NCBI GenBank assembly: GCA_958295895.1 | Contig: CATQHI010000002.1 | Location: 186,001-250,000, forward strand | Direction: 5' to 3' | Origin: Saprospiraceae bacterium | GTDB lineage: Bacteria; Bacteroidota; Bacteroidia; Chitinophagales; Saprospiraceae | Length of the DNA: 64,000 bases | In this document: one piece after another, positions 42,920 to 51,429 of the stretch | Numbering within the stretch: position 1 is the first letter of the stretch | Layout of the letters: each line of letters opens with the position of its first letter | Program-made: the position numbers and the translations under genes | The notes under the pieces: generated by a model | Database searches by the model: none | What the model saw: only the letters and a program-made list of their open reading frames with translations | Told to the model about the DNA's origin: nothing

Positions 42920-44200
42920 CTAACCGACCGGATCCAGTCGGTCCTTCCCCACGTAGCTATGGAGCACTTCCGGTAGTAAAATGCCCTGCTCGGTCTGCTT
43001 GTTCTCCAGCAGGGCGGCAATGATGCGGGGTAGGGCCAGGGCACTGCCGTTGAGGGTGTGGACCAGCTCGTTGCCCTGCTCGGCGCGGTAGCGGAGTTTG
43101 AGGCGGTTGCTCTGGAAGGTCTCGAAGTTGGACACGCTGCTGACCTCCAGCCAGCGCTGCTGGGCCGCGCTCCAGACCTCGAAGTCATAGGTCATGGCCG
43201 CCGTGAAGCCCATATCACCGCCGCAGAGGCGCAGGATGCGGTAGGGTAGTTCGAGGGCATCGAGCAGACCGCCGACGTGGGCGACCATCTCGTCTAGCTT
43301 GGCGTAGCTCTCCTCGGGGCGGGCCAGTTGTACAATCTCGACCTTGTCGAACTGGTGGACGCGGTTGAGCCCGCGCACGTGGGCCCCGTAGCTACCCGCC
43401 TCGCGCCGGAAGCAGGGGGTGTAGCCGGTAAGCTGAATGGGGAGCTGGTCAGCGTCAAGTAGCTCGCCCCGGTAGAGGTTGGTGAGGGGGACCTCGGCGG
43501 TGGGGATGAGGTAAAGGTCGTCTTCGGTGATGTAATACATCTGGCCCTCCTTGTCGGGGAGCTGGCCGGTGCCGCGGGCGGTGTCCTCGTTGACCAGCAG
43601 CGGGGGGGCATACTCGGTGTAGCCGGCGGCGGTGTTGCGGTCCAGAAAGAAATTGACCAGCGCGCGCTGTAGGCGGGCCCCCTGTCCGGTGAAGACGGGA
43701 AAGCCGCTGCCGGTGGTACGCACGCCTAGTTCCAGACTGAAAATGCCGTAGGTCTCAGCCAGCTCCCAGTGGGGTTTGGCGTCCGGGCCGAGAGCAGGTA
43801 GCTCGCCGGGGTAGTCCTGGTAGACCTCGTTATCCTCGGCGCTGCTGCCGGCCGGGACCAGGTGGTAGGGGACATTGGGGAGTTGGAGTAGGGTGGTTTC
43901 GAGTTCCTCCAGGGTTGCCCGTAGTTCGTCCTCCGCACCTGCGACCGCGCCCTTGATCTCGTTGACGCGTTCGCGTAGCGCGTTGGCTTCGTTCTTACGG
44001 CCGGATTTGAATAGGGTGCCGATCTCGGTTGATAGGGTATTACGCTCGGCCAGCAGGGTGTCGTTTGAGGTCTGAAGTTCCTTACGCTTGTCGTCGAGGG
44101 TAACGACGCGATCTACCATAATGGCGGCGTCGATACCGCGTTTGCGCAGGCCTTCGAGGACCCGCTGGCGGTCGTCGCGCAGGGTATGTACTAGGAGCAT
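42920..44200 (-). CDS. serS: seryl-tRNA synthetase
   Basis: This 426-residue class II synthetase charges tRNA-Ser. The N-terminal coiled-coil arm covers about residues 30-105 and the catalytic core shows motif 2 (GYTPCFRREAGSYGAHVRGLNRVHQFDKVE) and motif 3 (NGSALALPRIIAALLENKQ). Part of the arm, KGAVAGAEDEL at about residues 81-91, is encoded by a diverged dispersed-motif copy. The start (MLLVHTLRDDRQRVLEGL) agrees with other SerRS proteins. A perfect -7 box lies 22 bp upstream. Confidence 0.97.
   Translation of the reverse strand: MLLVHTLRDDRQRVLEGLRKRGIDAAIMVDRVVTLDDKRKELQTSNDTLLAERNTLSTEIGTLFKSGRKNEANALRERVNEIKGAVAGAEDELRATLEELETTLLQLPNVPYHLVPAGSSAEDNEVYQDYPGELPALGPDAKPHWELAETYGIFSLELGVRTTGSGFPVFTGQGARLQRALVNFFLDRNTAAGYTEYAPPLLVNEDTARGTGQLPDKEGQMYYITEDDLYLIPTAEVPLTNLYRGELLDADQLPIQLTGYTPCFRREAGSYGAHVRGLNRVHQFDKVEIVQLARPEESYAKLDEMVAHVGGLLDALELPYRILRLCGGDMGFTAAMTYDFEVWSAAQQRWLEVSSVSNFETFQSNRLKLRYRAEQGNELVHTLNGSALALPRIIAALLENKQTEQGILLPEVLHSYVGKDRLDPVG
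43935..43952 (-). repeat. dispersed GC-rich motif inside serS
   Basis: GCACCTGCGACCGCGCCC differs from the reverse consensus at two of 18 positions and encodes GAVAGA in the tRNA-binding arm of SerRS. Confidence 0.6.
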
Positions 44201-44221
44201 GGGGCGGGGCGTTTAGGCGGG

Positions 44222-44229
44222 CAAAGGTA
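44222..44229 (-). promoter_or_regulatory. -7 promoter element for serS
   Basis: The minus strand reads TACCTTTG, a perfect TAnnTTTG, 21 bp before the serS ATG. The -33 region is not convincing. Confidence 0.55.
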
Positions 44230-44313
44230 GGGGCCGTAAACCTTTAGGTCGCCTACGCTGTATTAAGTTGCAAGTTTCCACCCCGGTCCGTTACCTGTTT
44301 CGGACTTTGGTAG

Positions 44314-44489
44314 TAGCTTTGCGGGGCAAGCGACTCCGCGCGTAGGCTCTGAGCCGGCATTTCTGCCCCTACGCTCCGGCCCGAATTCACCTCTCTTCGT
44401 CTCTACAGGCCCACTTCACGCTTCCGTTCGGGAGGCCCGCCTGTCACCTTTGCTTCCTCCTATCTTCTCCCTTACGTATCCCCCCCTAG
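44314..44489 (+). promoter_or_regulatory. rho promoter and pyrimidine-rich 5' leader with a hairpin
   Basis: TAGCTTTG (44314-44321) is a perfect -7 box, so the transcript should have a leader of about 160 nt. It opens with a hairpin (GCGTAGG 44340-44346 pairing with CCTACGC 44368-44374) and continues as a C/T-rich, G-poor stretch to the ATG at 44490 (for example CTCTCTTCGTCTCTACAGGC and TTTGCTTCCTCCTATCTTCT). Such composition fits Rho-utilisation RNA and hence autoregulation, as known for rho in other bacteria; this is inferred. Confidence 0.45.
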
Positions 44490-46528
44490 ATGTTTAGCAT
44501 AGCGCAACTACAGAGCATGCTGGTCCCCGAATTACGGGACTACGCAGAAACCCTCGGCCTGAAATCCTACAAGAAGCTCAATAAGCAGGACCTTATCCTC
44601 ACCCTGCTCGAACAGCAGGCCGTGAAGGGCACCACCAACGTCAGCGAGCCGCCCGCCGCCTCCGACACCGATCGGGTACCCAACCGCAAGGCCGAAGCCG
44701 CCGCCTCCGCCGCCCGCCGGGGAGAAACCGCTACGGAGACCGTCGAAAAGGAGGAAAAAGAAAAGTCCGGCCGTAGCCGGGGTCGGCGTAGCAGCCGTAA
44801 TAACGACGGCGACTCAGACGATAACAACAAGAGCTCTAGCCGGGGCCGGGGCCGTAGTAGCAATAAAGACAGCAACGGAAAAGACGACAGCAGCAGCGAC
44901 GATAAGAAGAAGGACGAGGATGATAAGTCCTCCGACAGCGAAGACCGCTCCAACGGTCGGGGCCGTAGCAGGGGCCGCCGCAGCGTACGCGAAGAGCGCT
45001 CCGATTCCGACGACAACTCCAACAGCCGTGGACGCGGTCGTAGCAACAACAACGACAAGTCTTCCGACGACGACAACCAGGAGTCCCGCAGCCGGGGCCG
45101 GGGTCGTAGTAGCAACAACGACAAGTCCGACAATAACGGCGACGAAGACAACGGCAACAACAACCAGCGCGGTGATCGCTACGGCAACCGTGGCCGCACC
45201 GAAGAGCGCGACGATAGCAATAATGGTCGGCGCAGCGAACGTGGCAGCAGCAACGAGCGCAGCAATAATGATCGGAACAGCAGTAACGACCGTAGCAGCA
45301 GCCGCAACAACGACCGTGGCAGCAATGATCGTAGCAACAACACTAACGACCGCGACCGCAGTAACAACAACCGCAACGACAACCGCCGCGGCCAGCCCGA
45401 GTACAAGCTCGACGGACTGATCAGCACCACCGGCATCCTGGAGATGATGCCCGACGGCTACGGCTTCCTGCGCTCGCCCGACTACAACTACACGACCAGC
45501 CCGGACGATGTCTACGTCAGCCAGCAGCAGGTCAAGTCGTTCGGACTGCGTACCGGCGATACCGTCAAGGGGCCCGTCAAGCCCCCCAAGGAGGGTGAGA
45601 AGTACTTCGCCCTGCTCGACGTCGAGAAGATCAATGGCTTCGACCCCAAGGACATCCGCGACCGGGTGCCCTTCGACTACCTGACCGCCCAGTTTCCCAC
45701 CGAGAAGTTCACGCTTTCGGGCTCGGCCACGGGTCGGGACTACGGCATGCGGCTATTCGATCTTTTCGCGCCCCTGGGTAAGGGACAGCGGGGCCTGATC
45801 GTCTCCCAGCCTAAATCGGGTAAGACCTTCCTGCTCAAGGACGTAGCCAACGCCATCGCCCGCAACCACCCCGAGGTCTACCTCATCGTGCTGCTGGTCG
45901 ACGAGCGCCCCGAGGAAGTCACCGATATGAAGCGCAGCGTGAAGGCCGAGGTCATCAGCTCCACCTTCGACGAGCCGGCCGAGAACCACGTCCGCGTGGC
46001 CAACGTCGTCCTTGAGAAGTCGAAGCGCTTGGTCGAATCCGGCCACGATGTCTGTATTCTGCTTGACTCCATTACTCGTCTGGCGCGTGCCTACAACACC
46101 GTCCAGCCTAGCTCCGGCAAGGTGCTCTCCGGTGGTGTCGAGGCCAATGCTCTACAGAAGCCTAAGAAGTTCTTCGGCGCAGCGCGTAACATCGACGGCG
46201 GTGGCTCCCTGACCATCCTGGCCACGGCCCTCATCGACACCGGCTCGCGGATGGACGAGGTGATCTTCGAGGAGTTCAAGGGTACGGGTAACATGGAACT
46301 GCAGCTCGATCGTCAGTTGGCCAACAAGCGCATGTACCCCAGCATCGACTTCACCCGTTCCAGCACCCGCCGGGATGACCTGCTACTGGATCGTGATATG
46401 CTGCAGCGCATGTTCATCTCCGCAACCACCTGGCCGACATGAAGCCCGAGGAGGCCTTCCAGTTCCTCATGCGCCACATGAAGAATACGACCAGCAATGA
46501 GGAGTTCCTGGCTACGATGAATAGCTAG
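44490..46528 (+). CDS. rho: transcription termination factor Rho, with disordered insert and C-terminal frameshift
   Basis: The N-terminal Rho_N domain ([20 protein letters not shown]) is followed by a roughly 240-residue Arg/Gly/Ser/Asn/Asp-rich insert (about 70-305, repeats such as SRGRGRSS). Next come the cold-shock-like RNA-binding domain ([20 protein letters not shown]) and the hexameric ATPase (Walker [16 protein letters not shown], Walker [18 protein letters not shown]-loop region [20 protein letters not shown]). As written, the frame shifts after [13 protein letters not shown] and ends at 46442. One extra base near 46414 (ATCTCC to ATCCTCC) restores [18 protein letters not shown] and a normal end TMNS at 46528, giving about 679 residues. 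I treat this as one gene with a probable sequencing error. Confidence 0.93.
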
Positions 46529-46530
46529 CC

Positions 46531-47175
46531 TTGCTTACCACCGTTACCTCTCTTACCCAGAACCCCGTTCAGGAGAACACCTACCTGGTGTACGATACGG
46601 AGACGCGGGAGACGATCGTCTTCGACCCCGGCTGCTACACGCCGGAGGAAGAGCGGGAGCTAGTTGGGACCATCGATCGGCTAGACCTGAAACCGGTGCG
46701 GCTGATCAATACCCACTGCCACTTCGACCATGTGTTCGGCAACGCCTTTGTCGTCGAGCGGTACGGACTAGAACTGGGTATCCACCCCCTGGAACAGCAA
46801 ATCCTGAAGGCCGCACCGATGTTCGTGCAAGCCTACGGGATGCCGCCAATGGTGCCCTCGCCGGCTCCCGGTTATTTCATTCACGAAGGAGATACCGTGA
46901 TGCTGGGTCAGAACACTTTCGCGGTGCTCTTTTGTCCGGGGCATTCGCCGGGGAGTCTCTGCTTTTATAATGCCGCGGAGGGCTACGTCATCGCTGGCGA
47001 TGTGCTCTTCCGGCGCTCCATCGGCCGCACGGACTTACCACTCGGCGATCACGACACGCTCATCGGTAGCATCCTGACTAAACTGATGCCGCTACCGGAT
47101 GAGACGGTGGTGTATCCGGGCCACGGGCCGCGTACGACGATTGGGGAGGAGCGGCGGGAGAATCCGTTTTTATAA
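46531..47175 (+). CDS. MBL-fold metallo-hydrolase (glyoxalase II-like)
   Basis: This 214-residue hydrolase has the metallo-beta-lactamase metal motif INTHCHFDHVFGN (H-x-H-x-D-H), a further His in LFCPGHSPGSLCFY, the bridging Asp in VIAGDVLFRRSIGRTDLP and the last His in VVYPGHGPRTTIGEE. Members of this group hydrolyse thioesters such as S-lactoylglutathione, but the true substrate is open. The start appears to be TTG 46531, only 2 bp after the corrected rho stop, so it is probably translated from the rho mRNA. The C-terminus RRENPFL is typical. Confidence 0.92.
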   Translation: MLTTVTSLTQNPVQENTYLVYDTETRETIVFDPGCYTPEEERELVGTIDRLDLKPVRLINTHCHFDHVFGNAFVVERYGLELGIHPLEQQILKAAPMFVQAYGMPPMVPSPAPGYFIHEGDTVMLGQNTFAVLFCPGHSPGSLCFYNAAEGYVIAGDVLFRRSIGRTDLPLGDHDTLIGSILTKLMPLPDETVVYPGHGPRTTIGEERRENPFL

Positions 47176-47176
47176 A

Positions 47177-50100
47177 CTACGTAGCATCATCCAGCCCGTA
47201 CACCTCCTCCGTCCGCTCCAACGGCACCTCATCCGTCAGGTCCTGCACGAAGCGGCACCAGGCGCAGTCCGGCTTGTCGCAGCCGTCGAACTGTTGCTCT
47301 TGGATGGCCTCCCAGGTATCGCGTAGAATTTTGCGCAGCGCGTCCGTATCCTGCTGATTAAGCTCCAGTCGCTCTTCCGGCTGCTCGCCGTTGGGGTCGG
47401 TGAGTAGGTAGCTGATGCGGCCCTCGCGCACGCGCCGAATGGTGCCCGGTCGGTTATCAAAAAGCAACTTATAGAACGTAAGCTGCCGCCAGTAGTCGCC
47501 ACCGTGGGGATTGCGCTCGGTGGGACGGCGTAGCTTGTTTCCTCCACTAGTACTGGTTTTATAGTCTACCACCCGCACGTAGGCATCACTGATCACGTCC
47601 ACCCGGTCGATGATGCCGGTCAGGGGAATACCGTCGACCTCGGCGTTGCGGATGAGGTATTCGATCTCTACGTCGTGCACCCATGATTTATGGTAGCGGT
47701 CGTAGTAGGTGCCGAGCTCGCGGCGGCGCGTTCCAGGCGGTTGTGGTAGCCGCGGGGTGGTGAGCTGTCCACGGCGCTGGGCCAGGGCGATCTCGAAATT
47801 ATACACCAGCTCTTCTTTACTCGGAAACACCTGTGCCGGATCGCGCTTCATGCGCAGGAAGTAGTTCTGCAGCGCCTCGTGAAGGGCCGAGCCGTAGAGG
47901 GTCCGCTCCCGTTCGCGATCGGGTACGCGTAGGAGCTTTTCGTAGTAGAAGCGTAGGGGGCAATCGAGGTAGGCGTAGAGGGCACTGACGCTGAGGCGGA
48001 AGTCTTCCAGCAGCTCGGCAACGGCGGAACGTTCCAGCACGGGGTAGCGGGCTTTATCCTTGGGTTGCAGTTGCAGGTAGGCGAGCTCGGCCAGGGTACC
48101 GGCATCCAGATTAGCCTCACGTACCTCCACCCCACCGGTCTCGATGAGCTCATCAACAAAGGCCACCTGCTGCTGCATCTTATCCTTAACACTAAGCTCG
48201 GCGCAGGACAGGATTACACCGGAGCGGGCACGGGTCAGGGCCACGAAGAACAGCCGGCGGCGGGCCTCCTCCTCGTCTTCGGTACCGGCGTAGGTCAGCG
48301 TATCGGGCAGTTTGAAGCGATTCTGGGCGCGGCCACCCCCGCCCGGACCCCAGGCCCGCTCGGAGCAGTCGAGCATCCACACCTTTTCAAATTCAAGCCC
48401 CTTGGCACTGTGGGCGGTGACCAGCAGTACGGCATCGGCCTGATCGAGGTGGGAGCGCAGGGGCAGGGCAATGCGGTTACCGTCCATCTGCCCCAGCGTA
48501 TCGAGTAGGTCGGTGAGGGTAAGGCGGGGGCGGCGGGCGATCTCGCGTAGCACGAAGTCGGTAAAGGTGGCTACGTGCTGTAGCAACTCGGCCCGATTCG
48601 GATCGCGCAGTACGGAGGCCAGCAATCCGGAGCCGTTCAGCACCCATTCGACGTACTCCGGCAGGGGCAGACTACCGACGAGTCCGATGGCCTCCTCCAA
48701 CCAGTCGGCCACGCGGCGGAGGTCGGCGGGGGCCTCCAGTCCGTACGGGTAGAGCGCATCGGCCCGTAGGTACTCCCGCCAGCTGGGTAGGCGGCCCTCG
48801 CGGTCGAGGGTGTCGAGGCGGCCGAGGTTGAGCACGGAAAGGTCGTGGGGCAGTAGCCCGAAGCAGCGAAAGTGGAGCACCCGAAACAGCAGATGCTCGC
48901 CCGTCCCCGGCCGCTCCTGCTCCGACTGCAGGTACCGGAGCAGCTCGCGCAATTGTCTTACGGGACGGCCGTCGAGCACGTTCGGACGGCGCTTACTGCG
49001 GTAGGGGATACCGGCCCGCTCCAGCAGGTGGCGCAGCAGATCGGCCTGACTGTGCTTGGCGTAGATCACGGCTATCTCCGACCAGGGCACTCCCGTGTCG
49101 TGCCAGTGCTTGAGCTGGCCTACTAAATAACCGGTCTCCTGGCGGTGATCGGTGAAGGACAAGTAAGTTGCACCTGCGGCCCCGCCCTCATGGTTGCTCC
49201 TGAGGCGCTTGTCGATCTGGTGCTGGGGCAGACGGTCGCCGATACGCAGGGTGTTGCGGTCGATGAGGGCGCCGGCACCGTCGAGGATAGACTGCGTACT
49301 GCGGTAGTTCTCATTGAGGGTCACGATGGTCAGGTCGCGGGCGTAGCGGTGGTGAAAGTCGACCATGGCGTTGAGCCGCGCCCCCTGAAACTCGTAGATG
49401 GCCTGGTCGTCATCGCCGACGATGAAAACGTTAGGATTATCCCAGTAGTCGGTGAGGTGGCGGATGATGCGGTCCTGACTCCCATTCGTATCCTGAAACT
49501 CGTCAATGAGCAGGTAGCGGTACCGCTCCTGGTAGCTTAGCAGCAGACTAGGGTGATCGTGAAAAGCGCGCAGCACCCAGCCGATCATGTCGCCGTAGTC
49601 GTAGCGCCGCTGCTCGCGGAGGGCCTCCTGGTACTTAGGGAAGAGGGCAACGGCGCTGGTGAGCTTGTCCATCCGCAGGCGCTCCTCGGCGATCTTGCCG
49701 GTGTGGGGGTCGCCCTTTTGCTTGTCCTTATACTTGCGTTGGTAGGTGAAGTCGGGATGGGTCTCCAGGCCGTCCACGTAGGTCTGGATGCGCTGCTGTA
49801 GCTCGTCCTCCGTCCAGTTTTCGGCCTTCATCTGGGCGAAAAGATCCTGTAAGTGGTCCTCGTAGTGGTAGGCCTCGTGGTAGCCCAGGCGGAGGGCATC
49901 GGTCTGCGGCAACTGATCCATAAGCCCGCGGATGATACGGATGCGCTCCAGCTCTGAAAGGGGCTCCAGACCGGGGCGGCCGAAGTAGTGCAGGTTCTGC
50001 TGGATGACGTTGCTACAGAAACTGTGAAAGGTGTAGATACCGACGCGGTGGGCTTCGGGGCCGATGAACTTCAGTAGCCGCTGCCGCATGGCCTTCACGC

Positions 50101-50326
50101 CGGCGTCGGTGAAGGTGAGGCAGAGGATGTTGTGGGCCCCGGCGTCGGTCCGTAGGAGGATATTACCGATGCGGGCGGCCAGGAGGTGGGTCTTCCCGGT
50201 ACCGGGGCCGGCCAGGACCATGACGGGGCCCTCGATGGTGTCCACGGCAGTACGCTGTCCCTCGTTCAGGCGGGCGAGCTCCGCGCGGAAACCGGCGTTG
50301 TAATCGTATAATCTGCGGTGGGCCAT
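47177..50326 (-). CDS. UvrD/Rep-type DNA helicase fused to a PD-(D/E)XK nuclease
   Basis: This protein has about 1049 residues. Superfamily 1A helicase motifs are VLAGPGTGKTHLLAARIGN (Walker A), YLLIDEFQDTNGSQDRII, FIVGDDDQAIYEFQGARL, VTLNENYRSTQSILDGAG and VTAHSAKGLEFEKVWMLDCS. The C-terminal 270 residues form a RecB/AddB-like nuclease (LYGSALHEALQNYF, GIIDRVDVISDAYVRVVDYK). It carries Cys in AYLDCPLRFYY and the terminal CDKPDCAWCRF, the pattern of a 4Fe-4S cluster as in AddB. It probably processes broken DNA ends. ATG 50326 (MAHRRLYDYNAGF) is favoured over an in-frame TTG at 50344. An exact dispersed-motif copy encodes GGAAGA near residue 382. It lies 13 bp after prs. Confidence 0.93.
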   Translation of the reverse strand: MAHRRLYDYNAGFRAELARLNEGQRTAVDTIEGPVMVLAGPGTGKTHLLAARIGNILLRTDAGAHNILCLTFTDAGVKAMRQRLLKFIGPEAHRVGIYTFHSFCSNVIQQNLHYFGRPGLEPLSELERIRIIRGLMDQLPQTDALRLGYHEAYHYEDHLQDLFAQMKAENWTEDELQQRIQTYVDGLETHPDFTYQRKYKDKQKGDPHTGKIAEERLRMDKLTSAVALFPKYQEALREQRRYDYGDMIGWVLRAFHDHPSLLLSYQERYRYLLIDEFQDTNGSQDRIIRHLTDYWDNPNVFIVGDDDQAIYEFQGARLNAMVDFHHRYARDLTIVTLNENYRSTQSILDGAGALIDRNTLRIGDRLPQHQIDKRLRSNHEGGAAGATYLSFTDHRQETGYLVGQLKHWHDTGVPWSEIAVIYAKHSQADLLRHLLERAGIPYRSKRRPNVLDGRPVRQLRELLRYLQSEQERPGTGEHLLFRVLHFRCFGLLPHDLSVLNLGRLDTLDREGRLPSWREYLRADALYPYGLEAPADLRRVADWLEEAIGLVGSLPLPEYVEWVLNGSGLLASVLRDPNRAELLQHVATFTDFVLREIARRPRLTLTDLLDTLGQMDGNRIALPLRSHLDQADAVLLVTAHSAKGLEFEKVWMLDCSERAWGPGGGGRAQNRFKLPDTLTYAGTEDEEEARRRLFFVALTRARSGVILSCAELSVKDKMQQQVAFVDELIETGGVEVREANLDAGTLAELAYLQLQPKDKARYPVLERSAVAELLEDFRLSVSALYAYLDCPLRFYYEKLLRVPDRERERTLYGSALHEALQNYFLRMKRDPAQVFPSKEELVYNFEIALAQRRGQLTTPRLPQPPGTRRRELGTYYDRYHKSWVHDVEIEYLIRNAEVDGIPLTGIIDRVDVISDAYVRVVDYKTSTSGGNKLRRPTERNPHGGDYWRQLTFYKLLFDNRPGTIRRVREGRISYLLTDPNGEQPEERLELNQQDTDALRKILRDTWEAIQEQQFDGCDKPDCAWCRFVQDLTDEVPLERTEEVYGLDDAT
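49168..49187 (-). repeat. dispersed GC-rich motif, exact copy inside the helicase gene
   Basis: TTGCACCTGCGGCCCCGCCC is an exact reverse copy and encodes EGGAAGAT in an inter-motif loop of the helicase. Confidence 0.9.
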
Positions 50327-50357
50327 CGGACCTGTTGAAGACAACTCAGCGCCGCCG

Positions 50358-51290
50358 CTAGTTGACGAATAGGGCCGAGATACTGGCGTTGTCGTGGGTA
50401 TTCCGAATGGCGGTGGCGAAGAGGTCAGCCGAGGTGAGCACCTTTATTTTATGGCTCTGCTGCTGAAGGGGAATGGTATCGGAGACGATAAGCTCCCGCA
50501 GCTGGCTATTGTTGATGTTCTCGTAGGCGTTGCCGCTCAGCATGGGGTGGGTAGCGATGGCGCGGACCGAGCGAGCCCCTTTCTCCATGATCAGATCGGC
50601 GGCGCGGCAGAGGGTACCGGCGGTATCGACCAGATCATCAACCAAAATTACGTCGCCCCCTACCACGTCGCCGATGAGCGTCATGCCGGCGATCTCGTTG
50701 GCGCGTTTGCGGTACTTGTCGCAGATCACCATATCGCGCTCGAAGTGCTTCGCGTAGGCCCGGGCGCGCTTCACGCCACCCATATCCGGACTGGCAAAAA
50801 TCACGTTGCCCATATCCTGCTCCCGGAAGTAGGGAATGAAAATAGCCTGGCTCTGGAGGTGATCCACCGGAATATCGAAGAAGCCCTGGATCTGATCGGC
50901 GTGGAAGTCGAGCGTCATGATGCGGTCCACCCCGGCGGCCTCCAGGAGGTTAGCGATGAGCTTGGCGCTGATGGGTACCCGGGGGCGGTCCTTGCGGTCC
51001 TGGCGTGCGTAGCCAAAGTAGGGAATCACCGCACAGACGTAGCCGGCCGAGGCCCTCCGCGCCGCATCGATGGTCAGCAGCAACTCCATCAAATTATCGC
51101 TGGGCTGAAAGGTGCTACCAATGATAAACACATACTCCCCCCGCACGCTCTCCTCGATGATGGGCTGCATCTCCCCGTCGCTAAAGTGCGCCACGCGAAA
51201 CTGTCCCAGCGCGTGGCCGTAGGCCTCGGCGATCTGCTCGGAGAGGTACATGCTCTTGGTCATGGACAGCAAGGTAACCTTGTCGTTCAT
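50358..51290 (-). CDS. prs: ribose-phosphate pyrophosphokinase
   Basis: This 310-residue enzyme makes PRPP from ribose 5-phosphate and ATP for purine, pyrimidine, NAD and amino-acid synthesis. I chose ATG 51290 (MNDKVTLLSMTKSMYLSEQI); an upstream ATG at 51317 adds nine poorly conserved residues. Key segments are HFSDGEMQPIIEESVRGEYV, DLHADQ-equivalent TLDFHADQIQGFFDIPVDHL, ATP region PYFGYARQDRKDRPRVPISA and the PRPP-binding loop VILVDDLVDTAGTLCRAADL. It is followed at 50326 by the helicase gene and preceded by a repeat-bearing gap. Confidence 0.96.
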   Translation of the reverse strand: MNDKVTLLSMTKSMYLSEQIAEAYGHALGQFRVAHFSDGEMQPIIEESVRGEYVFIIGSTFQPSDNLMELLLTIDAARRASAGYVCAVIPYFGYARQDRKDRPRVPISAKLIANLLEAAGVDRIMTLDFHADQIQGFFDIPVDHLQSQAIFIPYFREQDMGNVIFASPDMGGVKRARAYAKHFERDMVICDKYRKRANEIAGMTLIGDVVGGDVILVDDLVDTAGTLCRAADLIMEKGARSVRAIATHPMLSGNAYENINNSQLRELIVSDTIPLQQQSHKIKVLTSADLFATAIRNTHDNASISALFVN

Positions 51291-51319
51291 GGGGGTTAGT
51301 CTGGGGGTGTGGGACATAG

Positions 51320-51417
51320 GATTTGCGATATGCGATTCTTGATTCTCGATATGCGATTTGGCTACCGCATGGGGGAGGTGTTATAGGTGTGATAGGGGGC
51401 GGGGCCGCAGGTGCAAA
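51320..51417. repeat. AT-rich GATATGCGATT repeat and an exact dispersed GC-rich motif upstream of prs
   Basis: GCGATATGCGATT and CTCGATATGCGATT recur within 51327-51360. An exact GGGCGGGGCCGCAGGTGCAA copy follows at 51397-51416. A similar AT-rich unit, TTTACATTTTACGATTTG, occurs at about 42787-42804 upstream of frr. Confidence 0.75.
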
Positions 51418-51429
51418 GCAAGGGGTATG

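Noticed and set aside
44567-45436. Long Leu/Ser/Arg-rich frames opposite the rho insert
   Set aside because: They are the antisense of a low-complexity coding region (Arg/Ser/Asn repeats) and only look hydrophobic because of that.
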